Assembly (NCBI RefSeq): GCF_018917525.1 | Contig: NZ_JAHLOS010000009.1 | Coordinates: 1-64,000 of the forward strand | Length of the DNA: 64,000 bases | Direction: 5' to 3' | From: Enterococcus raffinosus | Lineage (GTDB): Bacteria; Bacillota; Bacilli; Lactobacillales; Enterococcaceae | Part shown: in pieces, positions 20,050 through 29,618 of the stretch | Numbering within the stretch: the first letter of the stretch is position 1 | Layout of the letters: each line of letters begins with the position of its first letter | The notes under the pieces: model-generated | The model's input: only the letters and a program-made list of their open reading frames with translations | Databases searched by the model: none | Told to the model about the DNA's origin: nothing | Position numbers and translations under genes: made by a program

Positions 20050-20696
20050 AATTGCACTCCCTTGTTAAATAGTTTCAAATTAATTTAAAATGATTATAAC
20101 AAAGGAATCAGTTTTAAGAAAGGGCTTTTTTGACTTCTTATCACAGTAAATCCTTTTAAAATAATGATAATTATCTTATCTTAAGCCCCCACCTGTTACA
20201 CTTTTCACTATAACAGATTATGTAATTGATAATGACAGTTTCTACTTGATATCAATATTTGCTCAGTAATATACTATTTGCGGCCACCGATAAACTGAAA
20301 AACAGAGAACTGATACAGACAGGCTTGTGAAATAATTCTCCCTTCAAACTCTCATAATTGACAAAAATTTATTTTAAAAAAATTTATCTCATTATTCTAG
20401 CAGTTCATTCTAATTTACCGAGAAACTACTTTTTCTGTTATCAAATCCTTCAATTGATCTGTTGGTTACTAAGTTTAGCTCTACTCTATAGTTTTTTATT
20501 AGCTAAAATAATTCTTAACTAAAAAATACTTAAATTTATTTTAATACCCACGCTACGATCCTCGTTAAGCACCAATCTTCATTATTTTATTTTTCAGTCT
20601 AAAAAAATGACGAGTTCTCTAGGTTAAAAATATTCAAAGCGATGAAATTGGTATACAATATCAATCATATGTGTGTCGTTATTAGGGAGGTACTTT
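20050..20696. other. Long intergenic region with pflB promoter and possible operators
   Basis: No gene is visible. Minus-strand TGTTATAAT at 20090-20098 region is a probable extended -10 for pflB with a weak -35. GATAATTATC (20166-20175) is a 10-bp palindrome, and CTGTTA...TAACAG (20193-20216) is an inverted repeat; either could be an operator. The rest is AT-rich, with the start region of the Mga-like gene at the right end. Confidence 0.5.
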
Positions 20697-22172
20697 ATGC
20701 TAGAAAGGTATATTGAAAAGAATATTTTTCGTCAGGTTTATCTTTGTCAACAGCTGTACCAAAAGAAAGAAATCAATTTACAAGTAATGGCCGAGCGTCT
20801 AAACGTTTGTACACCTACAATTACTAATGATCTCGATGTTCTGAAAGAATCTTTTATACAGGAAATTCTTTCATTTGAGCGGACTAGATGTACCTGTAAA
20901 CTGTTTTTTGATCCAGCTTATTCATTATTAGAATTAACGCAACGGATTTATCGACGCTCCGATTTTTTGCGTGTCCTAAACGACTTCTTGATTGGAAATA
21001 CTCATTGGTCTGAGATCGCGGAAAAAGAATTTCTTTCGACTAGTAAGATTTATCAGATACGAGCAGACATTTTTGATTTCGCTGAGGAGCTGGGCTACTC
21101 GTGTTCAAAACAGCAGCTTAAGCTGCCTGAAAAGGACCTGCGCTATTTACTTTTAGCTATCGCCAGATATACTGGTGAACGATCCGCCATCCCATTCAAT
21201 AAAACAATTGCCTCGTCTGCTGAAGAATTGATCGATTATGTCGAAGAACACTTTTTTGCCCGTGATTATCCGGAAAGCGAGCGAGAAATCATCATTTTAG
21301 GGAGTCAACTAAGCAGTCATCGCGCTCGGCAAGCGACCATTACTTTTTCTGAGGAAGACAAAATCTGCGCCCAGCAAACCCCCTTATTTAGATTATTGCG
21401 CGAAGGACTGAAAACCTTGAAGGCCACGATTTGCGCCAATGAAGAGGAACTATTTTTTATTTATTCCCTTTTCAATGCAAGAAATTATCTTTGCAATAAT
21501 TTGGAATTACTGCAAAAGGATTTCGAGGTTGTTTATCAAAATCATATCCAACGCTATCCCGAAATTGAAAATCTGCTGCAAGAATTGCGCTCTTCATTGA
21601 ATATCTCCGTAGAAAATGAACTTCTTCTAAAGAAAGCCTTTCTACCTTTTATCCGTTCTACATGGGGAGACATGCAGCTTTTCCAACCAGATTTGATTTA
21701 TCTATTAGATAAAGACCAGCTAGCTATTTACCAAAAGGTGCGAATGATCTTGGAAACGTGGTCTGCCGCTTGGCAAACGACCATTCATTGGAACGATAAT
21801 CTCATTCGCAAAATGACGTTAACGCTGGATCTGCTGCGTAGAAATACCTTTGACGAAAAAATCGAATTGTATATCGTCGCTTCTTCTGATTTCAACTTTT
21901 TATATTATCGTAAGCAGCTTGAAGCCTTGCTGGATGATCATTTTCTTATTAGCACGATGATCTATAATACCTTGAACGAAGTAGTTGATGACACCTTCTT
22001 CTGTTCGAAACGAGTCATCATTTGCGACACCGCACTTTACCAAGCAGATTTAGGTAGTGAAAACACAGTGATTTTCCCAGTTTCACCTAAGACAATCGAT
22101 CAAACCTGTATTGAAATCAATCAACTCGCTCGTCCATACAAGAAAGGCTTCACGAACTCGCTCAGCTTTTGA
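20697..22172 (+). CDS. Mga/AtxA-like HTH-PRD virulence-type regulator
   Basis: 491-residue regulator. An N-terminal HTH (about 15-60, NLQVMAERLNVCTPTITNDLDVL) is followed by a second Mga-type HTH (about 85-140, DFLIGNTHWSEIAEKEFLSTSKIY) and a helical middle that could hold PRD-like domains, then a C-terminal EIIB-like part (about 390-485). Start chosen at MLERYIEKNIF, with GGGAGG six bases upstream, over a GTG eight codons earlier. It lies upstream of, and reads toward, gadB-gadC, which is on the other strand, so control of acid stress is possible but unproven. Confidence 0.78.
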   Translation: MLERYIEKNIFRQVYLCQQLYQKKEINLQVMAERLNVCTPTITNDLDVLKESFIQEILSFERTRCTCKLFFDPAYSLLELTQRIYRRSDFLRVLNDFLIGNTHWSEIAEKEFLSTSKIYQIRADIFDFAEELGYSCSKQQLKLPEKDLRYLLLAIARYTGERSAIPFNKTIASSAEELIDYVEEHFFARDYPESEREIIILGSQLSSHRARQATITFSEEDKICAQQTPLFRLLREGLKTLKATICANEEELFFIYSLFNARNYLCNNLELLQKDFEVVYQNHIQRYPEIENLLQELRSSLNISVENELLLKKAFLPFIRSTWGDMQLFQPDLIYLLDKDQLAIYQKVRMILETWSAAWQTTIHWNDNLIRKMTLTLDLLRRNTFDEKIELYIVASSDFNFLYYRKQLEALLDDHFLISTMIYNTLNEVVDDTFFCSKRVIICDTALYQADLGSENTVIFPVSPKTIDQTCIEINQLARPYKKGFTNSLSF

Positions 22173-22418
22173 GCACCGATTAGGTACTGTTCCACATCAG
22201 CTCTGCAAGCAATCACTGTGTGTCTCAGCAATAAGACCAAAATATTTCTAAATTGCCAAGAAACACAGTGATCGAAGAGAACTGATGTTGATTGGTACCT
22301 CCTCAGTGCTTCTCAAATTTCGATCTATTTTTGCTTATTGCCGAAATGCTAGTTCTGCTTAACGGAGTTTAGCAGTAACTGTATGCGTAGCTTGCGTAGA
22401 AAAGCTCGTTCGTGAAGC
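22147..22418. repeat. Large imperfect palindrome after the Mga-like gene
   Basis: Two arms of about 60 bases (22171-22231 and 22253-22311) are inverted copies with roughly 70 percent identity, sharing blocks such as ATCACTGTGT, ACATCAG and AGGTAC, around a 21-base loop. A further outer pair (GCTTCACGAAC at 22147 and its complement ending at 22418) continues the symmetry, with 88 extra bases on the right side. No terminator-like T-run follows. It covers the last codons of the regulator. Confidence 0.7.
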
Positions 22419-22487
22419 TGGACATGGATATACTTTCCGTAAAGCGATTTATTCATGTTAATTTTTTTACTTTCCTTATAATCGAAA

Positions 22488-22527
22488 GAAGCCTGAAAGA
22501 ATAATTTTCTTCCAGGCCTCTTTTTTT
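22488..22527 (-). terminator. Terminator of gadB
   Basis: On the minus strand GAGGCCTG pairs with CAGGCTTC, with more AT pairing inside, right after the gadB stop. The T-tail is short. Confidence 0.65.
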
Positions 22528-23926
22528 AATGAGTAAATCCGTATGTTTTAATTTCTGCTTTTTTATGATAGACCACATGTGCTTGATTCAAAGCATCGAT
22601 GGCTTCTTGCATGTCTTGAACGTAATCACACGCCATGTTCATGCCAAAATCTGCTCGAATGACGAGGCGTTGAATGATTTCTTGTTCCAGATTTTGAGGT
22701 AGTGGATATGCCGGTACTTGCCAGCCCTTCATCAAAAGACGATCCGCCAAATCATACAAGGTCCATTCACGTGTTGGATCTTCTTTTAATTTATAGCAAA
22801 CAATTGGTAATTGTGAACCATCGTTGACGATTTCAAACAATCCGGTTTCTTCAATAGCTTTGGCTAAATACAGTGCTACTTTATGAGTACGTTCATGGAT
22901 GGCTTTGTATCCGTCAAACCCATAACGGACAAAGTTATAGTACTGACCAATTAATTGTGCGGCACTATGAGAAAAATTAATCGCCATCGTTGGCAGCTCT
23001 CCGCCTAAATAGCTGACTTTGAAGATTAATTCTTTTGGCAGATATTGTTGATCACGCCATAGAACCCAACCAACACCAGGATATACCAATCCATATTTAT
23101 GACCCGATGAATTGATTGAGATAACATTCTTCAATCGGAAATCCCAAACCAAATCAGGTTCAGTGAAGGGTGCGTAGAAACCACCTGAAGCAGCATCCAC
23201 ATGAATATAAACCTTATAGTCTGTTTGTTTATTGTATTCTTCGACTAAATCATTTAGACCTTTAATATCATCATAGCGTCCAGTATAGGTAATCCCCATG
23301 ATCCCCACGATTCCAATGGTGTATTCATCAACATAGTCCATGACTTTATCTAAATTTATTGACATATGTTCTTGATCTAATGGCACTTCCCGCATTTCAA
23401 TATCCCAATACACACAGAATTTTTCCCAGCAAACTTGGTAGCCAGATGAAATAACTAAATTCGGTTTTTTCGCATTGAGATCCAATCCTAGTTTTTCAGC
23501 ACGTTTACGCCAAGCAAATTTCATTGCCATGCCGCCTAGCATACACGCTTCCGAAGAACCAATGGTTGACGTTCCCATAAATTTTTCGTTCTCACTGGCA
23601 TTCCAAAGATCAGCGATCATATTCACGCAGCGATTTTCGATTTCTGTTGTGCGAGGATATTCTGATTTATCAATCGCATTTTTTTCTAGCGTTTGACTCA
23701 TCAATTTGACTGCCTCTGGTTCCATATAGGTTTGACAAAATGTCGCTAAATTTAAACGAGCATTTCCTTCATCCAGCATTTCATCCTGAACTAATTGATA
23801 AGCGATCCGTGGTTCGATTGATTCTTGATTCAATTTATATTTTGGCAGATCGACTTGTTCGCTTTCTGAACCAAAAATTGGTTCTAAATATTCTGCTTCA
23901 TCACGATTTTCTTTTCCATATAACAT
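22526..23926 (-). CDS. gadB: Glutamate decarboxylase
   Basis: PLP enzyme that converts glutamate to GABA and CO2, consuming a cytoplasmic proton. 466 residues, normal length. PLP-lysine in SSGHKYGLVYPG (about residue 277), cofactor-binding HVDAASGGF upstream, and the N-terminal GSESE/PKY region of acid-activated Gad proteins. Ribosome-binding site AGGAGG. It lies 28 bases from gadC, with the antiporter gene first in the transcript; together they form the glutamate-dependent acid-resistance system. Confidence 0.96.
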   Translation of the reverse strand: MLYGKENRDEAEYLEPIFGSESEQVDLPKYKLNQESIEPRIAYQLVQDEMLDEGNARLNLATFCQTYMEPEAVKLMSQTLEKNAIDKSEYPRTTEIENRCVNMIADLWNASENEKFMGTSTIGSSEACMLGGMAMKFAWRKRAEKLGLDLNAKKPNLVISSGYQVCWEKFCVYWDIEMREVPLDQEHMSINLDKVMDYVDEYTIGIVGIMGITYTGRYDDIKGLNDLVEEYNKQTDYKVYIHVDAASGGFYAPFTEPDLVWDFRLKNVISINSSGHKYGLVYPGVGWVLWRDQQYLPKELIFKVSYLGGELPTMAINFSHSAAQLIGQYYNFVRYGFDGYKAIHERTHKVALYLAKAIEETGLFEIVNDGSQLPIVCYKLKEDPTREWTLYDLADRLLMKGWQVPAYPLPQNLEQEIIQRLVIRADFGMNMACDYVQDMQEAIDALNQAHVVYHKKAEIKTYGFTH

Positions 23927-23954
23927 GAGTAAATCCTCCTAAAAATGTCTTTAT

Positions 23955-25466
23955 TTAATGTTTCAATGTGTGTTCTTCTTTTTGAACAATTTGATGTTCT
24001 CCACGAGCTGCTGGATAGATCGCCCCATTCACATCTCCTGCTTTCATGTGAACAGGCTCCTCGATCGTTGTGTGCCCGTGCTTGTCGTGTAATTCATAAA
24101 TAATAAACGGTAAAACTACCGTGATCACAAAGCTAATCAATAAAATCACTTGATACGTTCGATCTTCGTTCTTAGCAATAGAAGCTGGCGGAACAAAAGA
24201 AATCAACAAAGCCAATACCGATAATAGTAGTCCGACACCGGCAATGATTGTTTTTCCAATTGTTTTTCCAGGGACGTTGTAAGTCCGTTTCAACTCTTTC
24301 TTTTTATAGACCAAAACGAAATAACCGATAAAGAATAAAAGATAGCCAACCAAGTAAATAACTACCGTTAACGAAATAGCAACGAGGAAGGATAGATTAT
24401 TTCCGCCGCCGCCAAAGGTCAATACTGCACCCCAGATCGTGACGATCACGCCTTGGATCATAATTAATGGTACGGGAACCCCATGCGTGTTGGTCTTACG
24501 TAAAAAGTTAGGCAATAGCCCACGCTGTGCAGCCGCAAACATCCCGCGAGAAGGACCAACTACCCATGAACTTACTTCACCCATCACACCAAAAGCGATC
24601 ATCAGGGCAATGACTTTGACCAGCCAACCTAAATGACTGTTAAAATGCAAAATCAATGATTGAAATGTTTGGATCACTCCAGCGCTTAAAGATAATTGAT
24701 TTTGGGGAATCACTGCAGCTACGGAAAAACCACCGATTGCGTCTAAAGCAATGGCTAAGATAACCAATAGAATCATCGCTAAAGGATAATTTCTCTTCGG
24801 ATTTTCCAATTCATTGATATGAGAAGCTGATGCCTCAACACCCATATAAGCCAAAATAAAGGAGACAAAAACGACTAAAGTCGATAACTGTGAAAAATCT
24901 GGGATGAATGCTTTTTTACTAATAGCAATCTCGATAGGATTTCCTCCAATGAAATAAGCCGCTGCCAACCCAAATAAAATGACGGACGGAATAAGGATAC
25001 CAACCACAAATCCTGCCTTCGCAATTTTCGCCGTTCGTTGTGTTCCGCCTAATTGCGAGAAGGTCAGCCCCCAGAAAATGACTAGTAAACCGATATATTT
25101 CAATAAAGGGTCTGTATTCAGTGCTTGGAAATTCAACACATAGGACAACGCACCTAAAATGAAATAAATCATGGTCACGAAGCCAACAGTAATTTGGAAC
25201 CACTGAAAGAAGATCGCAGCAAAGCCAAATCGTTCACCTAACGTTTGGCTGACCCAACTAAAGATCCCTCCGTTTTGCCAACCTTCTACAGTAGACATCT
25301 CTGCTGCACATAGTGCCACAGGCAAAAACCATAAAATTCCACCTAGCAGTAAAAAGAAGACCAGGTGCAGCTTCGAAGTAGCAAAGGTCGGATATTCGTA
25401 CACCGTTAAGACCATCGAAGCCGTCAATGCAAAAAAGCCAAATAAAGATAATTTTTTCTGATTCAT
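23955..25466 (-). CDS. gadC: Glutamate:GABA antiporter
   Basis: APC-family membrane exchanger importing glutamate and exporting GABA. About 503 residues with twelve membrane helices, starting FGFFALTASMVLTVYEYPTFA, and a soluble C-terminal tail (about 465-503) rich in His and Glu, like the pH-dependent plug of GadC. I choose the MNQKKLSLFG start, after AGAAAGAAG; an ATG eight codons earlier lacks a ribosome-binding site. It is first in a gadC-gadB operon. Confidence 0.94.
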   Translation of the reverse strand: MNQKKLSLFGFFALTASMVLTVYEYPTFATSKLHLVFFLLLGGILWFLPVALCAAEMSTVEGWQNGGIFSWVSQTLGERFGFAAIFFQWFQITVGFVTMIYFILGALSYVLNFQALNTDPLLKYIGLLVIFWGLTFSQLGGTQRTAKIAKAGFVVGILIPSVILFGLAAAYFIGGNPIEIAISKKAFIPDFSQLSTLVVFVSFILAYMGVEASASHINELENPKRNYPLAMILLVILAIALDAIGGFSVAAVIPQNQLSLSAGVIQTFQSLILHFNSHLGWLVKVIALMIAFGVMGEVSSWVVGPSRGMFAAAQRGLLPNFLRKTNTHGVPVPLIMIQGVIVTIWGAVLTFGGGGNNLSFLVAISLTVVIYLVGYLLFFIGYFVLVYKKKELKRTYNVPGKTIGKTIIAGVGLLLSVLALLISFVPPASIAKNEDRTYQVILLISFVITVVLPFIIYELHDKHGHTTIEEPVHMKAGDVNGAIYPAARGEHQIVQKEEHTLKH

Positions 25467-25665
25467 AGAAACGCTTCTTTCTCTTTTCATTAATTAATTA
25501 GCAAATGAATGATTCAGGAAAAATATTTCAAAGAATATTGATAAATCATTTTTAGGCACCTCTTTTCTTACAAGGAGAAGTATATATAGGATTTGAGGGA
25601 CTTTTTTCTAGATTTTTTTCAATCAATCATGAGCAACCTAAAAAAATATGGAATTTTTTTCCAAC

Positions 25666-25714
25666 AAAAAAAGCCCTAGCTTTCTCCCTGTTCTAGGAGA
25701 AAGCTAAGGCTTTT
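25666..25714. terminator. Bidirectional-looking terminator
   Basis: Stem AAAAGCC-TAGCTTTCTCC with GGAGAAAGCTAAGGCTTTT (one bulge), flanked by A and T runs. On the minus strand it ends the pseudo-receiver regulator gene. Confidence 0.9.
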
Positions 25715-25725
25715 AAAACTTTTAA

Positions 25726-26424
25726 CTACATACTGTATTCCTTAATATGCTCATTCATCAAGCCATTCGGAACATCATGGAGACGATAACCATTTCCCCA
25801 ATACGTAATGATCCGAACATTATCGATGTGTGCGTGAGCGATCTTCTTACGAATGTTTCCTACCGCTGTAGACATTTGGACTAGACGCGACTTGCTGACT
25901 TCATTGTTCCAAACCTTATTACACAATTCGTCTCTGGAAATAATCTTGCCGCTGCCCTCTGCCAATGCACTGATAATTTTCTTTTCAATATTATTCAATG
26001 AACTATAGAAAAGAACTAAGTCTTGTTTCTTCATTTCAGATTGTCTGACTAACCCTTTAGAAATGGATTCTTGATGCCCTTCACGCTTATCGCTTAATAG
26101 CAAGAACTCTCTTAGTTCTGTTAGCGTACAATCAATTGATAGACAATGGCTTTCATCAATGTTTGGTACTGGTTCATCCGTACGCCGCAAATAATGCAGG
26201 TCTTTCTCTACAACAATTGGCAATATTTCATTAAATTCCTGATTCGTTAACGTTTCACTAAAAATGACAATATCAAATAGCGATAAAATATCTTCAAAAT
26301 AATTTGGTTTATCCACATCAAAAAATTCTTTTAAGACAAAAACTTCATAGTCTAATCGTTGTAATTCATTTTGAAACTCTTGTTCGATGATAATATTTCT
26401 AGTAAGAATAATCACTTTTTTCAT
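25726..26424 (-). CDS. OmpR-like winged-helix regulator with degenerate receiver (paralogue A)
   Basis: 232 residues. The N-terminal half (about 1-120) has a receiver-like fold beginning KKVIILTRNIIIEQEF but lacks the phospho-aspartate and acidic pocket; the C-terminal half (about 135-225) is a trans_reg_C winged helix ending TYWGNGYRLHD. It shares FSETL in the first domain and the RR[TA][DE]E-like stretch with the regulator about 2 kb upstream. It is probably not phosphorylated. It follows the coiled-coil gene by 67 bases, likely one operon, and precedes gadC in the same direction behind a terminator. Confidence 0.75.
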   Translation of the reverse strand: MKKVIILTRNIIIEQEFQNELQRLDYEVFVLKEFFDVDKPNYFEDILSLFDIVIFSETLTNQEFNEILPIVVEKDLHYLRRTDEPVPNIDESHCLSIDCTLTELREFLLLSDKREGHQESISKGLVRQSEMKKQDLVLFYSSLNNIEKKIISALAEGSGKIISRDELCNKVWNNEVSKSRLVQMSTAVGNIRKKIAHAHIDNVRIITYWGNGYRLHDVPNGLMNEHIKEYSM

Positions 26425-26491
26425 CGTACTACACTCCCGTCTTTACTCATTTCCACTTTTACACCCATTAACTCCATTATTGAAACTTCAT

Positions 26492-27136
26492 TTAATTTTC
26501 TAAACAACGAATACCCTCTTTTACTTGATTAATAACCTCTTGCGGCATATTACGCTTATGCTTTAGTACACTGTTCAAACGTTCCTTTAGATTCGATTCA
26601 ATATATCTTGCCTGCTCCTCTGCCTGTTGAATAATTTTACGACTTGTTTTCGCAGCATCTAACAATGTGTCTGCAGCATCCGTTTCGACAAATAATTCTA
26701 GAGCAGCATCGTTTTCCTTTTGAAAGAGATACTCAAATAATTTTTCATTCCGATCACGCTCATACATATATTGTTCTAAAAGCCGTTCGTATTTATTCTG
26801 TAAATCATTGATCTCCTCAGTTTTTTTAGAAGAACCCAAACACTGCTTTCCCTCGGTTCTTCTTTGCAGGACAAAGCGACGCCTTTCCAAATTGTCCTTA
26901 TTATGATAAACAACGATATCTCTAGATAAAAGGATATGGTTATCTTCCAGCTTCTTCGTTACTTCTTTCAGACGATAGCGGTAAGCTGAAACCTTTTCCT
27001 CCAGTGCACCGCGTATTCCTTCCAGCTTCTCGATTTGATCCAAGAGCTCCTCGCTTTGTATCTCCAAGTCTTCAATCTTTTCCAACAATTGTTCTTTGCT
27101 ATTATCAGTTACATTAAAAACATCAAAATTTTCCAT
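26492..27136 (-). CDS. Coiled-coil protein with DivIVA-like segment
   Basis: 214 residues, soluble and almost wholly helical. Long coiled coil at about 10-70 and again 100-145, then LLDAAKTSRKIIQQAEEQARYIE (about 165), which resembles the C-terminal segment of DivIVA-type proteins. No membrane segment, and no N-terminal DivIVA membrane-binding motif. The operon partner is pseudo-receiver regulator A. A possible promoter (TTTACA, 17 bases, TACATA) lies at about 27189-27217. Function unknown. Confidence 0.65.
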   Translation of the reverse strand: MENFDVFNVTDNSKEQLLEKIEDLEIQSEELLDQIEKLEGIRGALEEKVSAYRYRLKEVTKKLEDNHILLSRDIVVYHNKDNLERRRFVLQRRTEGKQCLGSSKKTEEINDLQNKYERLLEQYMYERDRNEKLFEYLFQKENDAALELFVETDAADTLLDAAKTSRKIIQQAEEQARYIESNLKERLNSVLKHKRNMPQEVINQVKEGIRCLEN

Positions 27137-28345
27137 GCTGGTCTCATCTCTCTTCTTTGTGATTAAGATAAAAAGATTTCTGCTTCCATATGTATGCTTT
27201 TTGACTTATTATGTAAAACCGTCTTGTCTATCCGAATAACCATTACCCAGTAACAAAACCACCAGAAGCTTATCTTCTATTTACTATCTATTGATTTTCG
27301 CGCTATTTCTCCAAAATCTCCTCCTTATTGCCACTATGATATGTTCTTATGGAAATAAACAGATGTATCCTATATTTTCTCTAGAATTTAGTTTGGTCGC
27401 TTAATTGTTATCATTTTGAATTTACTAACCTTTTGGAGGCTTAAACAATCCGGCAAAAGACCATCTGCAACAACCTTAGTTATATAATTCGCGAAAGCTA
27501 TCAAGTGTATTCTAATTCAAAAAGAATAAAAATTATTTTTATTTTAAATAAATAATTTTTATGTTTTATTATACATCTATTTTTAAAAAATTATAAAATA
27601 TTTTTTATAATAAATCAACAGTATATTAACTTTTTGAGAAACCTTTTTTTTAAAATCATTTTTGCTCATCGAAATTTTTAACCAATTACACATTTAGCAA
27701 AAATGTTTCAAATTCTTCACGATAATTTCTGAAAACCCAATAGAAATAGCTACATAATAATCATTACTTTAAAATAATGACGTAGTTAATTCCTCTAATG
27801 TTCGAACTACATTCGTATTTATGCCGAACCAAAAACTAAATTTTTCATCTAAAAGTAAAAATTTAGTATACTAATTTTCAGTATATTTTTGGAAAGAAAA
27901 TAATATCCTCTCCCACCTAAAAAATATAACATAAACAAATTTTTATTCATAAAATGTAAATATTTATCAATATGCGACCTATGAAGCCCCTTTCATTTTT
28001 AGTTATTTTACCCAATAAATCCCTTCTGGCTTTTTTAACAGTCATTCTAAACTAGAAAATGCATTCTAATATAAGAAACAAATAATCAACCATATTTAAG
28101 AAAAAAAGCCTTGAATCATCGTCTTTGTATGATCTACAATTCTCCAATTCCTTTATAGTAATGATTCTTTAGTTGTTACATCCGTTAGTATTCCTCTTCC
28201 TTTCCATTATAAGTAAATTCTAAAAAAGTCATTTCACTTTATTCTGGCTGATTTTTTTGTAATATTTTGACAATTTTTCAATGTATTAATATAAAGCATT
28301 ACTTTCGCTATTCTTTATTTCGACCGACTAGACCACGTAAATAAA
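27137..28345. other. AT-rich 1.2-kb region without a convincing gene
   Basis: No frame longer than about 60 codons, and no recognisable protein. The middle is extremely AT-rich. Visible signals are the probable promoter of the coiled-coil gene and a palindrome TTAGTATACTAA (27863-27874) inside a 20-base near-palindrome. It could be a regulatory region, carry a small RNA, or be decayed DNA. Confidence 0.5.
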
Positions 28346-28387
28346 AAAGTGCTTTCCGTTTCAACCACTCGAAACGAAAAGCACTTT
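28346..28387. terminator. Terminator downstream of pseudo-receiver regulator B
   Basis: Stem AAAGTGCTTTCCGTTTC with GAAACGAAAAGCACTTT (one mismatch), with A/T runs on both sides. It lies about 100 bases after the stop. Confidence 0.85.
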
Positions 28388-28492
28388 CTTCTTATACTCT
28401 AATTCTTATTTGATAAACAGATACAAAAATTTTCTTTGACTGTTAGAATGAAACCTATTTTTTACAGCCAGTATTTATTTACATAGACCGAT

Positions 28493-29197
28493 TTAGCGGA
28501 CCAATGTTCTTGACTCTTGTACAAAATCATTCTCCAAATAGTCGAAGAATTTTTTGTTCAGACGATAGCCCTGACCCCAAACAGTCTGAATTGCTTCTTC
28601 GCCAAACTCATTTCCTAATTTCTCATTGACCTTTGAAACGACCTTCGAAAGACTCGCTAAAACAGATTTCGTTGGGTCTTTCTCCCAAATTTGTCGACTG
28701 ATTTCTTCACGAGGAACGGTACGTTCTCCCGCCTGAATTAAATAGTAGACAATTTCTTTTTGTTTCAACTTCAAATTCAAATCGGACAGTTTTTGTTTGA
28801 CTGTGACCTGTTGGACATGTGCAGCATCTTTACTTGCTAAGCTTGATAGTTCCGCCAGCAATAAAATCTCTCTCAAGCGATCCAAATCCGAGTTCAATGG
28901 AATCCACGCATCAAAAGGAGAAGAACTTTCTGTTTCGTAATTACTTTCTGTTGCTCGACGGAAAAGTTTAGTATTTCCTTGCGGCAACTGTTTGATTATC
29001 TCATAAGCCTCTATATCATATAAGGTCTCACTAAAAATGATTCCTTCGAATTGAGTAAGAAAAGCTTTATCAAACGAGTTTCTTTTTAGCATTGCTAACA
29101 TATTGCTGGAACAATAGACTTCGTTCCCTAACTGTTTCAATTGTCGCTCAAAGTTTTCCTCATATAGCGGAACCTTTGTTAAAAGTAATAATTGCAT
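28493..29197 (-). CDS. OmpR-like winged-helix regulator with degenerate receiver (paralogue B)
   Basis: 234 residues, same architecture as the regulator nearer gadC: receiver-like first half (MQLLLLTKVPLYEENF, GIIFSETLYD) without the usual phospho-aspartate, and a C-terminal winged helix ending TVWGQGYRLNKKF. Identity between the two is modest and strongest around FSETL and the wing. Ribosome-binding site AGGAGA. It stands alone between AT-rich regions. Target genes unknown. Confidence 0.75.
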   Translation of the reverse strand: MQLLLLTKVPLYEENFERQLKQLGNEVYCSSNMLAMLKRNSFDKAFLTQFEGIIFSETLYDIEAYEIIKQLPQGNTKLFRRATESNYETESSSPFDAWIPLNSDLDRLREILLLAELSSLASKDAAHVQQVTVKQKLSDLNLKLKQKEIVYYLIQAGERTVPREEISRQIWEKDPTKSVLASLSKVVSKVNEKLGNEFGEEAIQTVWGQGYRLNKKFFDYLENDFVQESRTLVR

Positions 29198-29605
29198 ACC
29201 TTCATCTCCTTTAAAATTGCTCTTTCCCAGCGAACACCTTTTCTAAATTAACAGCCCTATCCAGCATCGCTGAAGGCATACATTAATAAAATTCGAAAAT
29301 TAACCCGAAATATCATTTAATGCCTTAAAATAGAAAAACATTTATATAGATAGATTATATTATACTGTTAATTTTAGGTCAATTTTTAATTTGTAAATAA
29401 CAAAAACATATGTTGGCAGTTTTAATGATGAAAGTCATAACTAAAAAAACACTATTACTACCTATTCAATATCCAATATGACTCAATTAGAGACTAATAC
29501 CTTAAAAATAAATACCATTTAAGTCCAATATCAAAATAAAGTGATTAAAAACGGAATTTTCAGTTCATCAAAAAATGTAAATAAAATTGACGATTTAGCT
29601 AAATT
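29198..29605. other. AT-rich intergenic region
   Basis: No gene or clear motif seen, apart from the ribosome-binding site and presumably the promoter of paralogue B at its left, and the terminator of the purine permease at its right. Confidence 0.5.
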
Positions 29606-29618
29606 TTATTTTACATTT
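29573..29618 (-). terminator. AT-rich terminator of the purine permease
   Basis: AAATGTAAAATAAAATT pairs with AATTTTATTTACATTT and is followed by a T-run on the minus strand. It overlaps the stop codon. Confidence 0.6.
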
